From Gammaproteobacteria bacterium (GTDB taxonomy: Bacteria; Pseudomonadota; Gammaproteobacteria; Steroidobacterales; GCA-2729495): a stretch of 64,000 nucleotides of DNA. This document shows positions 27,339 to 34,789 of the stretch, in pieces. The stretch is taken from NCBI GenBank assembly GCA_030583605.1, contig CP129466.1, positions 2,983,001 to 3,047,000 of the forward strand, in the 5' to 3' direction. The translations under genes and the position numbers were made by a program. Numbering within the stretch: position 1 is the stretch's first letter; every line of letters begins with the position of its first letter. Under the pieces are notes generated by a model. It saw only the letters and a program-made list of their open reading frames with translations, was not told where the DNA came from and ran no database searches.

Positions 27339-27521
27339 ATGGGTATCGAAGTAGGCGGACTCTTTGGCCTGATCATCCTGGTGCTGGACATCTGGGCCAT
27401 CGTCAAGACCATCGAAAGCGGCGCTACGACCGGCAGCAAGGTGCTCTGGGTCGTCGTGATCCTGCTCCTGCCGGTGCTGGGGCTGATTTTCTGGTTCCTG
27501 TTCGGCCCGCGCCGGCGTTGA
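27339..27521 (+). CDS. Small PLD-nuclease N-terminal-type membrane protein
   Basis: A 60-residue protein with two hydrophobic helices (GGLFGLIILVLDIWAIV and VLWVVVILLLPVLGLIFWFL) separated by a polar turn and ending in FGPRRR. This is the PLDc_N (phospholipase D-nuclease N-terminal) domain standing alone, common as a small inner-membrane protein of unknown role. The ATG at 27339 is preceded by GGGGGAGCGGAG, which decides this start over upstream in-frame codons. The next gene starts seven bases after its stop. Confidence 0.8.
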   Translation: MGIEVGGLFGLIILVLDIWAIVKTIESGATTGSKVLWVVVILLLPVLGLIFWFLFGPRRR

Positions 27522-27528
27522 GCGGCGC

Positions 27529-28674
27529 ATGAAAGACCCGTCGCGTTACGCCGCCCTGCTCGGGCTCGCCGCCGCCGGCGCCTGCGCCGTGGCGCCTGCC
27601 GCCACCACGGCCGGGGCGGCTCCGGCACCGCTGGTTCAAGCGAACGGCACCTACCCCACGCGGCCGCTGGCGAAGGACGTGGTGGTGGTGAAGGTGATCC
27701 AGAACGGGGTCACCAACCTGCAGAAGGCGCCGAGCATCGAGGCGGGCCTGAAGACCAACCTCGACACCATGGTGCGCCTGGCACGCGAGGCCTGCCGGAC
27801 CGGGAAGAAGCCCGATTTCCTGCTCTACAACGAGTTCCCGCTCACCGGCTACTCCGAGGGCACGCGGGAGGAGAAACTGCGCTTCACCGTCCGCATCCCC
27901 GGGCCCGAGACCGAGCAGCTCGGCGCGGTGGCCCGCGAGTGCGACACCTACATCATCTTCGGCAGCTATGCGCGCGACGACGAATGGCCGGGGCATATCC
28001 TGAGCCTCAATGCCGTCATCGACCGCCAGGGGCGGGTCGCCGCGCGTTTCTGGAAGACGCGCAACGTCAAGCGCCTGACGCCCGGCAACGAGATCCCGAC
28101 CACCACCATCGAAGCCGTGCGTGACCGCTACCGCGCCCGCTACGGTATCGAGCAGGAGTTCCCGGTGTTGCAGACGGAGTACGGCAACATCGCAGTCAGC
28201 ACCGTGCAGCTCGACCCGTTCGTGTTCGCGGCCTTCGCCATGCGCGGCGTGGAGATCATGTTCCGGACCGCGACGCTCTTCTCGCCGACGGACGTGAAGG
28301 CGGTCGCGCAGTTCAACAACTTCTACTCGGCCATGTCGAACATCACCTTTCCGCCGGACAGCGAGGCGGCCCGGTTCGGCGGCGGCTCGCTGATCGTGGA
28401 CCCCCGCGGCCAGGTCCTCGCCGAGGACCCGAGCAACAACGAAGCCATCATCGAGGCGGAGATCCCCATCGCCGCATTCCGCCGCAACCGGCGCATTCCG
28501 CACTACCCGCTGGAAGTCGTGGCACCCGTGTTCGGGCAGTACGTGCAGGAAACGCCGCTCAACCACCTCGACCTCCCGCCGCAGGAGCTGCCGGCAACCG
28601 GCAAGGACATGGCGGAGCTGCTCGACCGCACGAGCCGCTGGCTCAACGACACCGGCCCCGATCGAGCCCGGTAG
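27529..28674 (+). CDS. Exported nitrilase-fold protein lacking the nucleophile Cys
   Basis: A 381-residue carbon-nitrogen hydrolase-fold protein with a hydrophobic Ala-rich signal region (about residues 8-30). The catalytic Glu is present in LLYNEFPLTGY and the Lys in RFWKTRNVK. At the nucleophile elbow, where nitrilases have a Cys (family ICYD), the sequence reads NIAVSTVQLDPF, and no Cys is found in that stretch. Unless Ser substitutes, normal amidase activity is unlikely. The beta-sandwich framework (GGGSLIVDPRGQVLAED) is intact. It follows the small membrane protein closely. Possible roles are a binding protein or an altered transferase. Confidence 0.75.
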   Translation: MKDPSRYAALLGLAAAGACAVAPAATTAGAAPAPLVQANGTYPTRPLAKDVVVVKVIQNGVTNLQKAPSIEAGLKTNLDTMVRLAREACRTGKKPDFLLYNEFPLTGYSEGTREEKLRFTVRIPGPETEQLGAVARECDTYIIFGSYARDDEWPGHILSLNAVIDRQGRVAARFWKTRNVKRLTPGNEIPTTTIEAVRDRYRARYGIEQEFPVLQTEYGNIAVSTVQLDPFVFAAFAMRGVEIMFRTATLFSPTDVKAVAQFNNFYSAMSNITFPPDSEAARFGGGSLIVDPRGQVLAEDPSNNEAIIEAEIPIAAFRRNRRIPHYPLEVVAPVFGQYVQETPLNHLDLPPQELPATGKDMAELLDRTSRWLNDTGPDRAR

Positions 28675-28739
28675 CGCGGGATATTTCACGACCGGCAACG
28701 AGCGGTTAGACTGCGGGCCTTTTGCGGCCGGAGGGGGTC

Positions 28740-29444
28740 ATGCACAGCTTGAACTGGGTGGCGGGAATCGCCGTGGGCGTACTGGCGTGCGGGACCGCGT
28801 CGGCCGCGTGGACCGGCAAGGGCACGTTCGGCGGCGTACTGGCGCGCGGCAATACCGATACCGAAACCATCAATGCCGTCCTCGATGTCGCGCGCGAGGG
28901 CGAACGCTGGACGCATCGGGCGGGCGGGTCGTGGCTGCGCACGGTAAACGACGACGTCACCTCCGCCGACCGCTGGGAGCTGCGCGGTGAATCCAACTAC
29001 GATTTGACGGATCGCAGCCACCTGTTCGGCACGCTGCGCTACGAAGATGACCGTTTCACCGACTTCAAGTACCAGGGAACGGCAGCCGTCGGTTACGGCT
29101 ACCACTTCATTGCGACGGACCGGACCAAGCTCGAGGGCCAGATCGGCCCTGGTGTGCGGCGCACCGAGCGGCGGACCACGGGCGAGGAGAACACCGACGC
29201 CATCGGGCGCGGCGCCGTGAATTTCGAGCACAAGCTCACCGGGACGACGCTGGTCTACGACCGCTTCCTCGTGGAATCCGGCTCGGACAATACCTTCTAC
29301 CAGAACCAGCTCGGCATCGAAGTGAAGATGACCGACGTGTTCGCGCTCGGCCTCGACTACACGATGCGGCACAACACCGACGTGGAGGGCGGGAAGGACA
29401 AGACCGACTCGGTCGTGACCGCGAATCTCGTCTACAGCTTCTGA
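28740..29444 (+). CDS. DUF481 (YdiY-type) outer-membrane protein
   Basis: A 234-residue protein with a signal peptide ending near GTASA and a run of beta-strand repeats typical of DUF481 proteins (GVLARGNTDTETIN, RYEDDRFTDFKYQGTAAVGYGYHF). It ends in the aromatic C-terminus VTANLVYSF that the BAM machinery recognises. The family includes E. coli YdiY, described as induced by salt or acid. The start at 28740 directly follows GGAGGGGG, so the six-codon longer frame is rejected. Transcribed alone. Confidence 0.85.
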   Translation: MHSLNWVAGIAVGVLACGTASAAWTGKGTFGGVLARGNTDTETINAVLDVAREGERWTHRAGGSWLRTVNDDVTSADRWELRGESNYDLTDRSHLFGTLRYEDDRFTDFKYQGTAAVGYGYHFIATDRTKLEGQIGPGVRRTERRTTGEENTDAIGRGAVNFEHKLTGTTLVYDRFLVESGSDNTFYQNQLGIEVKMTDVFALGLDYTMRHNTDVEGGKDKTDSVVTANLVYSF

Positions 29445-29548
29445 GCCGGCCAGAACAGCCCGCCGTTTTAGGATCGCTGCAATTCGGTTATGCTCTCGGC
29501 CCAACCAGCCGCCGTTCAGGCGGCTGACCTTTTGTGAAAGGAATCCCG

Positions 29549-30118
29549 ATGTACCGGACCCGATTTATTCCCGCCCTGCTTGCCGCACTGCTCGTGATGA
29601 TGACGGCCTGCACCACGACCACTCCCGGCCGCAATGACCCCGAGACGCGCCGCCAGAGCATCAACGCCGGCGTGGACAACGCGCTCGAAGAACTCTATCG
29701 CCAGATCAACGGCTCGCAGCAGATGGTGGCATCCGCCAAGGGCGTGCTGGTGTTCCCGGCCGTGCTCTCTGCCGGTTTCGTATTCGGCGGTTCGCACGGC
29801 GAAGGCGCCTTGCGCGTGAACGGCAGGACCACCGGTTTCTATCGCCAGACGGGCGGCTCCTGGGGCCTGCAGATCGGCGCACAGTCGCAGGCGGTGTACA
29901 TCCTGTTCATGACGCAGGAGGCCCTCGATACCTTCCACAGCAGCAGCGGCTGGAGTGCCGGTGGCAACGCCAACGTGACCGTGATCACCGCGGGCGCGAA
30001 CGCGCAAGCCACGACCAGCACGGTGCAGCGGCCCATCATCGCCTACGTGCTGTCGAATGCCGGCCTGATGGCCGGCGTTACGCTCGAGGGAACGGTCATC
30101 AGCCGGCTGGAACTGTAG
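29549..30118 (+). CDS. Ysc84/SYLF-domain lipoprotein
   Basis: A 189-residue lipoprotein (signal ending MMTAC, lipobox at the Cys) with a SYLF/Ysc84 domain: AKGVLVFPAVLSAGFVFGGSHGEGAL, GSWGLQIGAQSQ and the closing ATSTVQRPIIAYVLSNAGLMAG. SYLF domains bind lipids and, in eukaryotes, actin; bacterial forms are envelope lipoproteins of unclear role. The ATG at 29549, 7 bases after GAAAGGAA, is preferred over GTG 29534. A strong terminator follows 43 bases after the stop. Confidence 0.85.
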   Translation: MYRTRFIPALLAALLVMMTACTTTTPGRNDPETRRQSINAGVDNALEELYRQINGSQQMVASAKGVLVFPAVLSAGFVFGGSHGEGALRVNGRTTGFYRQTGGSWGLQIGAQSQAVYILFMTQEALDTFHSSSGWSAGGNANVTVITAGANAQATTSTVQRPIIAYVLSNAGLMAGVTLEGTVISRLEL

Positions 30119-30160
30119 AGGGTGGCGCATCATCGCTGATGCAGGCCTGCCCCGGCCAAA

Positions 30161-30192
30161 GAAACCCCGCTTCGGCGGGGTTTCTTTTTTTT
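30161..30192 (+). terminator. Rho-independent terminator after the Ysc84 gene
   Basis: A perfect 10-bp stem GAAACCCCGC / GCGGGGTTTC with loop TTCG is followed by a run of eight Ts. Confidence 0.93.
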
Positions 30193-30694
30193 GGCTCATC
30201 GCAGATTGGCGGGGTCATCATGCGGCGAAGGCTGCATAGGACTCCGCCCATCCCCGGGTCTCGCCGCCGGCTGGCCCTGCGGGTGCCCTCGCAGGCGTGC
30301 TCGCTGCGGAGTGCGCGCCACTCGACGTCCTTGGGTCTCGTGGGCGCGCAGCAGCGGCATCCCTGCCGCTGCCTCTGCGAGCTTAGCCTTGCTCGCTACG
30401 CCTGCTCGGCCAGCCGGCTGATGGGCTCGGCCCGGAGACGGGCGCAGTCGCAGCAGCCTGGCATCCGGATCCACGCCCCGGTCGTCGTGCGACACATCGC
30501 CCCTGGCGAGGCGGATGCAGCGGTGGTCACGGCCCCGGCGCGGGCATGTGTGGAGCCGGTTGCCAGGAGGGCAGCAACCGGCGCAACCCATAGCGACGAG
30601 CACATGGACGTGCGAGGAGCGGCACGCGCCGGGGGCACGACCACCGCATCGTCCACCAGCGAGCCGCTGCATTCCCGCAGATCGGCGATGAACC
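30193..30694. repeat. Foldback (nested inverted-repeat) non-coding element
   Basis: No convincing gene is present. The stretch is bounded by a 21-base motif in opposite orientations: GGCTCATCGCAGATTGGCGGG at 30193-30213 (here split as GGCTCATCGC and AGATTGGCGGG) and its inverted relative at 30674-30694. Inside are nested inverted repeats: 30266-30276 with 30408-30418 (11/11), 30291-30298 with 30398-30405 (8/8), 30520-30542 with 30625-30647 (20/23), and a hairpin GCCGGTTGC/GCAACCGGC near 30555-30583. A further inverted copy of the 21-base motif lies at 30767-30787. It could be a non-autonomous mobile element or a structured RNA. Confidence 0.6.
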
Positions 30695-31063
30695 ATTTTT
30701 TTGCGCCGCGCCGCGTCCCCGCCAGCGGCCCCGGCGCAGCGAGCAGCGCAGCGACTTCGCAGCACCCCCGCAAACCCGCGATGAACCTTTTTTTTGGCTC
30801 TTCGCCGGTTTGCTCCCGCGTGGTGGCTGCTGTCAGTAACGCAGTGCCGCAACCCGCCGCACCTCAAGGTAATGGCTCAAGATGCCCCTGCGATTGGGTT
30901 ATGAAATATCGGCGTCCGCGCTGCACGCGTCTGGCGTAACATTGCAGCGACAGGAACGGGTCATGCCGCGGCGAATCCGTGTGGTAGTGACCATGAACCT
31001 CAACGACTGATGGCCCCTGTGAGTACCCAGCTCCGGCGCCACAAATAGCGACGAAACCGGCAG
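30695..31063. other. Gene-free spacer with T-rich motif copies
   Basis: No open frame here has coding character. It contains a second inverted copy of the 21-base foldback end motif (30767-30787) followed, like the first, by a run of Ts on the plus strand. The remainder, up to the PEP-CTERM gene, is less GC-rich than the flanks and should carry that gene's promoter; I found no confident -35/-10 pair. Confidence 0.5.
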
Positions 31064-31693
31064 ATGAAGCACTGGTCCATCCTGGCGATCCTGCTCGTCC
31101 TTTGCGGCGCGCCGGCACATGGCGCCATCGTAGTGGCGGATACGCTGGGACCCTACGAAGACTTGTTTAGGACCCCGGGCTACCAGGTGACCCATGGTGT
31201 TGCCTTTCAGTTCACGGCGACAGACACGGCTTTCCTGACTCAGATCGAACTGGCGTTTCGCTACAAGGCGGCCCCGAGCCGGGACACCCTTATTGAAGTG
31301 CGCGCTCTATCGAGTGAGTTTCCGGATTTGCCCGGAGACGTGCTGGAGCTGGTCAGCGACGCATGTGTCGGCTGCAACAGCCCGGCAGTGGAGCTCCGAC
31401 CTTTCGGTTTCAGCGGGACAACCCTGCTGGAAGCCGGTCAGACGTATTGGCTTGCGGTTCGATCAGGTGTCGTGAACAAGGGAACCGCGCTTGCCTGGGC
31501 GCTCGGGTATTACTACCCGCTCGGTAATGCCGCAATCAGGATGTTTGACGACACGTTCTACGCCTCTGGCAATGCCGCGATCGCTGCTTTTCGCATCACC
31601 GGGTCGCAAGTCCCCATCCCCGCTGCCGTCTGGCTCCTCGGCAGCGCGCTCGGAGCGCTGGCTTGGCTGAGGCGCAGGCGAACAGCCGCATAA
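31064..31693 (+). CDS. PEP-CTERM (VPxPA-type) sorted exported protein
   Basis: A 209-residue protein with an N-terminal signal peptide (MKHWSILAILLVLCGAPAHG) and a C-terminal tripartite sorting signal: VPIPAAVWLLGS, a hydrophobic helix (ALGALAWL) and the basic tail RRRRTAA. That is the VPLPA-type PEP-CTERM motif seen in Gammaproteobacteria, processed by exosortase and tied to exopolysaccharide production. The body has a beta-sandwich feel and a CVGC pair. No exosortase gene is in this window. Base use is less GC-rich than its neighbours, and it is flanked by foldback repeats, suggesting an accessory locus. Confidence 0.85.
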   Translation: MKHWSILAILLVLCGAPAHGAIVVADTLGPYEDLFRTPGYQVTHGVAFQFTATDTAFLTQIELAFRYKAAPSRDTLIEVRALSSEFPDLPGDVLELVSDACVGCNSPAVELRPFGFSGTTLLEAGQTYWLAVRSGVVNKGTALAWALGYYYPLGNAAIRMFDDTFYASGNAAIAAFRITGSQVPIPAAVWLLGSALGALAWLRRRRTAA

Positions 31694-31714
31694 CCCATTC
31701 TTCTCGAACGTAAG

Positions 31715-31743
31715 GAACCCCGCTACGGCGGGGTTTCTTTTTT
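31715..31743 (+). terminator. Rho-independent terminator after the PEP-CTERM gene
   Basis: An AACCCCGC / GCGGGGTT stem with loop TACG is followed by a T-run. It is nearly the same hairpin as that at 30161 and is likewise followed at once by the 21-base foldback motif (31744-31764). Confidence 0.9.
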
Positions 31744-31931
31744 GGTTCATCGCGAATTGGCGGGACGCTGCTCCGGGACACACGGTGCAGGCACGGGCTG
31801 CGGATCCGGACGGCCTGCGCCGGGACGCTCGCTACGCACGTCCTGTGCTGCGCTCGCTCGGGTTCGGCTACGGCTGCGCTCCTGCTGCGCCGGCCTCACA
31901 CGCCCGTTACAGGCCGTCCGGACCCGCAGCC
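31744..31931. repeat. Second foldback element downstream of a terminator
   Basis: It begins with a copy of the 21-base motif (31744-31764, GGTTCATCGC then GAATTGGCGGG). It then has a long inverted repeat: 31796-31817 pairs with 31910-31931 (21 of 22 positions) around a 92-base GC-rich loop. It lies between the PEP-CTERM gene and the convergent HIT gene and has no coding frame of its own. Confidence 0.65.
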
Positions 31932-31965
31932 ATGCCGCGACGCAGGTGAGGGACCGTCTGTGTGG

Positions 31966-32382
31966 TCAGCCGTTGATCGCCGCCAACAGGGTCTCGCGAA
32001 AGCGCTCCGGATCGAAGACCCGCACAACGCCGACCTGCCGTTTCGCTGCCCAGACAGCATCGGGAAAATGCGCGTCATCGTGAAAACGCGGAATCACGTG
32101 CCAGTGCAGATGCGGCACCTGGTTGCCGAGCGACGCGAGGTTGATCTTGTCGGGGCGCAGTAGCTGCCGGAGCACCGACTCGACAAGCAGCACCATCCGC
32201 AGGCAGTGCTGCTGCTCGTCATGGCTCAGATCGGTCATTTCCCGAACATGCGTATTCCAGACCACGCGCACGAAACCTGGATAGTCCGCATCGCCGGCAC
32301 CGACCACGCGCAACCGGCCATCAGCCCAGAGCGGATTGTCGCCTGGCGCACACAATGGGCAATCGCCCGGAGCGGTGTTCAT
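31966..32382 (-). CDS. HIT family hydrolase/nucleotide-binding protein
   Basis: A 138-residue histidine-triad protein. The active-site triad is HLHWHVIPR near the C-terminal third, with the preceding SLGNQVPHLH. An N-terminal CPLC pair (GDCPLCAPGDN) may bind zinc as in some HINT-branch proteins. HIT proteins cleave nucleoside phosphoramidates or dinucleotide polyphosphates in the cytoplasm. I chose the ATG at 32382; the frame stays open far upstream only because it runs through the 115-bp repeats. Its promoter must lie within that repeat array. Confidence 0.88.
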   Translation of the reverse strand: MNTAPGDCPLCAPGDNPLWADGRLRVVGAGDADYPGFVRVVWNTHVREMTDLSHDEQQHCLRMVLLVESVLRQLLRPDKINLASLGNQVPHLHWHVIPRFHDDAHFPDAVWAAKRQVGVVRVFDPERFRETLLAAING

Positions 32383-32405
32383 GGCTGGAGACAATAGCGC
32401 CAAAT

Positions 32406-32702
32406 CATCGGGGTCGTGAGGGTCCTGACGGCGTGCCGAGGCGACGTGGTGGTGATGGGTGGACTTGAACCACGCATGGACGAAGTGCTGCGACCACCCC
32501 CTCCGGCGGGAGGCCCTTAGCATCGGGGTCGTGAGGGTCCTGACGGCGTGCCGAGGCGACGTGGTGGTGATGGGTGGACTTGAACCACGCATGGACGAAG
32601 TGCTGCGACCACCCCCTCCGGCGGGAGGCCCTTAGCATCGGGGTCGTGAGGGTCCTGACGGAGTGCCGAGGCGACGTGGTGGTGATGGGTGGACTTGAAC
32701 CA
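32406..32702 (-). repeat. 115-bp tandem array carrying tRNA-Met 3' ends
   Basis: Units start at 32406, 32521 and 32636. Each contains the last 26 bases of the tRNA-Met gene, including CCA (minus strand TGGTTCAAGTCC then ACCCATCACCACCA), plus 41 bases of its downstream flank. The first two units then carry 48 bases unrelated to the tRNA. The third unit diverges at about 32703 because there the tRNA is complete. The two outer copies are therefore tRNA 3' fragments lacking the D and anticodon arms. This is the pattern left by repeated integration or recombination at a tRNA 3' end. Confidence 0.9.
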
Positions 32703-32753
32703 CCGACCTCAGCATTATGAGTGCCGCGCTCTAACCAGCTGAGCTACATCACC
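32677..32753 (-). tRNA. tRNA-Met (CAT), elongator type
   Basis: A 77-base tRNA with CCA encoded. The acceptor GGTGATG pairs with CATCACC, the anticodon loop is CTCATAA (CAT), and the T-arm GTGGTTCAAGTCCAC is canonical. The anticodon-loop context matches elongator tRNA-Met; a tRNA-Ile2 with lysidine-modified CAT cannot be excluded but is less likely. Its 3' end is repeated twice downstream. Confidence 0.95.
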
Positions 32754-32819
32754 ACGCGAGGGAGACCTCTGAGCGCACCGGCCGGCGGATCGTTGCCGAT
32801 CGGCCCCGGTGAGGCGCGC

Positions 32820-32848
32820 ATTGTCTTGGCCGGCCCGCAGGCTGTCAA
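32820..32848 (-). promoter_or_regulatory. Sigma-70-type promoter for tRNA-Met
   Basis: On the minus strand, TTGACA (32848-32843) is separated by 17 bases from GACAAT (32825-32820), about 65 bases ahead of the tRNA 5' end. Confidence 0.7.
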
Positions 32849-32866
32849 GAAACCGTAGCGCGGTAC

Positions 32867-33535
32867 CTACACTTCCGCGGGCCGCAGCGGCGCACCGTCC
32901 AGGTTGAAGGCCCGGGCGCGGTCGATGGCGGCAAGCGCACGGCGCACGGTGCGCGGGCTGGTGAGCGCCATCAGCAGCATGTCGCCGAGGTCGGTGAGCG
33001 TGATGTAGCCGGTGACGCAGACGCTGTCCGTGAGCATGGCGGTGCCGGTGCCGGGCCGGCGCGTGGTGCCGCCGGCGCGCACGATCGTCCATTCGAGAGC
33101 CGTCGAACGCAGGTGGTTCTCGGCCCACTCCTTGGCGCGAATGGCGCGGCCCGCCACGGCCTTGACGAGCGGGTCGAGCGCAACCGCGCTCTCACCGCAG
33201 CCGATGGAGGTGGTCAGCACGAACCGGCTGGCGCCCGCAGCGACCGCGGCGTCGATCACGTTGATGTTGCCCTGGGTGTTGAGCTGCGGCGTGCCGCCGA
33301 GGATGCACACGACCGCGAGATCCCCGCCGTCGCGGCCGGCGAACACGCGGTCCACCGCGGCGCGATCAGTCGGATCGCAGCGCACCGTCTCGGCGCCGGC
33401 GCGCTGGATGTAGTCGTAGGGGCGCGGCCCGATGATGACCGACAGCACCCCGAAGCCGGAGGCAATCGCCCCGCGGGTCAGGCGGTAACCGGTATCCGTG
33501 TCGCCGCCGAAGATGACAACGGTTCTGTAGGACAT
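32867..33535 (-). CDS. NAD(P)-binding NmrA-like protein
   Basis: A 222-residue atypical SDR. The nucleotide motif VVIFGGDTDTGYRL is a degenerate GxxGxxG with Thr in place of the last Gly. It is followed by CDPTDRAAVDRVF, FVLTTSIGCGESA and the product-site-like region EWTIVRAGGTT. Short members such as this act as oxidoreductases or redox sensors in the cytoplasm. Start ATG 33535 was chosen over 33559 because the Rossmann strand should begin near residue 3. It lies downstream of ychF on the same strand with 63 bases between them. Substrate unknown. Confidence 0.75.
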   Translation of the reverse strand: MSYRTVVIFGGDTDTGYRLTRGAIASGFGVLSVIIGPRPYDYIQRAGAETVRCDPTDRAAVDRVFAGRDGGDLAVVCILGGTPQLNTQGNINVIDAAVAAGASRFVLTTSIGCGESAVALDPLVKAVAGRAIRAKEWAENHLRSTALEWTIVRAGGTTRRPGTGTAMLTDSVCVTGYITLTDLGDMLLMALTSPRTVRRALAAIDRARAFNLDGAPLRPAEV

Positions 33536-33598
33536 CGACGGCCACCATAACGCAGGCACCCGGGCGGCGCCACGCGTGCGCCCTGGCGCAGGCCGCTC

Positions 33599-34690
33599 CT
33601 ACACGTTGAAGCGGAAGTGCATGACGTCGCCTTCCTGCACGACATAATCCCGGCCCTCGAGCCGCAGCCGCCCGGCTTCGCGCGCACCCTGCTCGCCCTT
33701 TCCTTTTATATAGTCGTCGAAGGCGATCACTTCGGCCCGGATGAAGCCTTTCTCGAAGTCCGTATGGATCTCGCCGGCGGCTTGCGGCGCGCTCGCGCCA
33801 CGGCGTACGGTCCAGGCGCGCACCTCCTTCGGGCCGGCGGTGAAGAAGGTTTGCAGGCCGAGCAGGCGATAGCCGGCGCGGATCACGCGATCGAGGCCGG
33901 GCTCTTCGAGTCCGAGGTCGTCGAGGAAGGCCTGCTTGTCGGCCTCGTCGAGCTGGGCGATCTCCGCCTCGATGGCAGCGCACACCACCACGACCTCGGC
34001 GCCGTCGCCCGCGGCGAGCTTGCGCACGCGCTCGACGAACTCGTTGCCGGCAAGGCCGCGCTCGTCCACGTTGGCCACGTACATCACCGGCTTGGCGGTG
34101 AGGAGGAACAGCTCCTGCATTGCCGGGCGGTGCTCCTCGGGCATGCTGAAAGTACGGGCGGGATGGCCCGCGCCGAGGTGATCGCGCAGCCGCGCGAGCG
34201 CGTCGCGCCGTGCCGCATCTTCTTTCCTGCCCGCCCTGGCCTGCCGGTCCGCACGCTCCAGCGCCTTCTCCGCGGCGGCAAGGTCGGCGAGCAGCAGCTC
34301 CGTGTCGATCACTTCGATGTCGTGTACCGGGTCGATGCGCCCGGCGACGTGCACCACGTCCGGGTTCTCGAAGCAACGCACCACGTGCGCAATGGCATGG
34401 GTCTCACGGATATTGGCGAGGAACTGGTTGCCGAGCCCCTCGCCCTTCGAAGCGCCCTCCACCAGGCCGGCGATATCGACGAACTCCACCGTCGTGGGCA
34501 CGATCTTCTCCGGCCGGGCGATCGCGGCGAGCTGCTGCAGGCGCGGGTCGGGCACCGCGACGACGCCGACGTTCGGGTCGATGGTGCAGAACGGGTAGTT
34601 CTCGGCGGCGATGCCGGCCGCGGTCAGGGCGTTGAACAAGGTGGACTTGCCGACATTCGGCAGCCCGACGATTCCGCAACGGATGGGCAT
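33599..34690 (-). CDS. ychF: Redox-regulated ATPase YchF
   Basis: A 363-residue Obg-family P-loop NTPase that prefers ATP and associates with ribosomes. The Walker A is [14 protein letters not shown] near the N-terminus, and switch regions include [20 protein letters not shown]. The specificity position has the family-typical non-NKxD form ([10 protein letters not shown]). The TGS domain closes the protein ([19 protein letters not shown]). In many gammaproteobacteria ychF follows pth; here it is about 17 kb away from pth, so the cluster has been broken up. Confidence 0.96.
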   Translation of the reverse strand: MPIRCGIVGLPNVGKSTLFNALTAAGIAAENYPFCTIDPNVGVVAVPDPRLQQLAAIARPEKIVPTTVEFVDIAGLVEGASKGEGLGNQFLANIRETHAIAHVVRCFENPDVVHVAGRIDPVHDIEVIDTELLLADLAAAEKALERADRQARAGRKEDAARRDALARLRDHLGAGHPARTFSMPEEHRPAMQELFLLTAKPVMYVANVDERGLAGNEFVERVRKLAAGDGAEVVVVCAAIEAEIAQLDEADKQAFLDDLGLEEPGLDRVIRAGYRLLGLQTFFTAGPKEVRAWTVRRGASAPQAAGEIHTDFEKGFIRAEVIAFDDYIKGKGEQGAREAGRLRLEGRDYVVQEGDVMHFRFNV

Positions 34691-34789
34691 GGCAGGGGCG
34701 GGCCTCGGTAAAGGGCGGCCATCCTAGCGGGAGCCCGGCGGCCATGCAAAGGCGCAGAATCCGCCGCAGCCGTGTAGGCTTGGCCACCT

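Noticed and set aside
30139..30939. 266-codon frame over the foldback element
   Set aside because: It runs through terminator and inverted-repeat sequence, is Ala/Arg/Ser-rich and lacks any family or start signal.
30926..30950. Possible sigma-54 promoter (TGGC..TTGC) before the PEP-CTERM gene
   Set aside because: The GG-to-GC spacing is nine bases, not the required ten, so the match is probably chance.
32390..32640. Reading frame extending the HIT protein upstream through the 115-bp repeats
   Set aside because: The extra sequence encodes translated tRNA fragments and has no ribosome site. The HIT fold is complete from ATG 32382.
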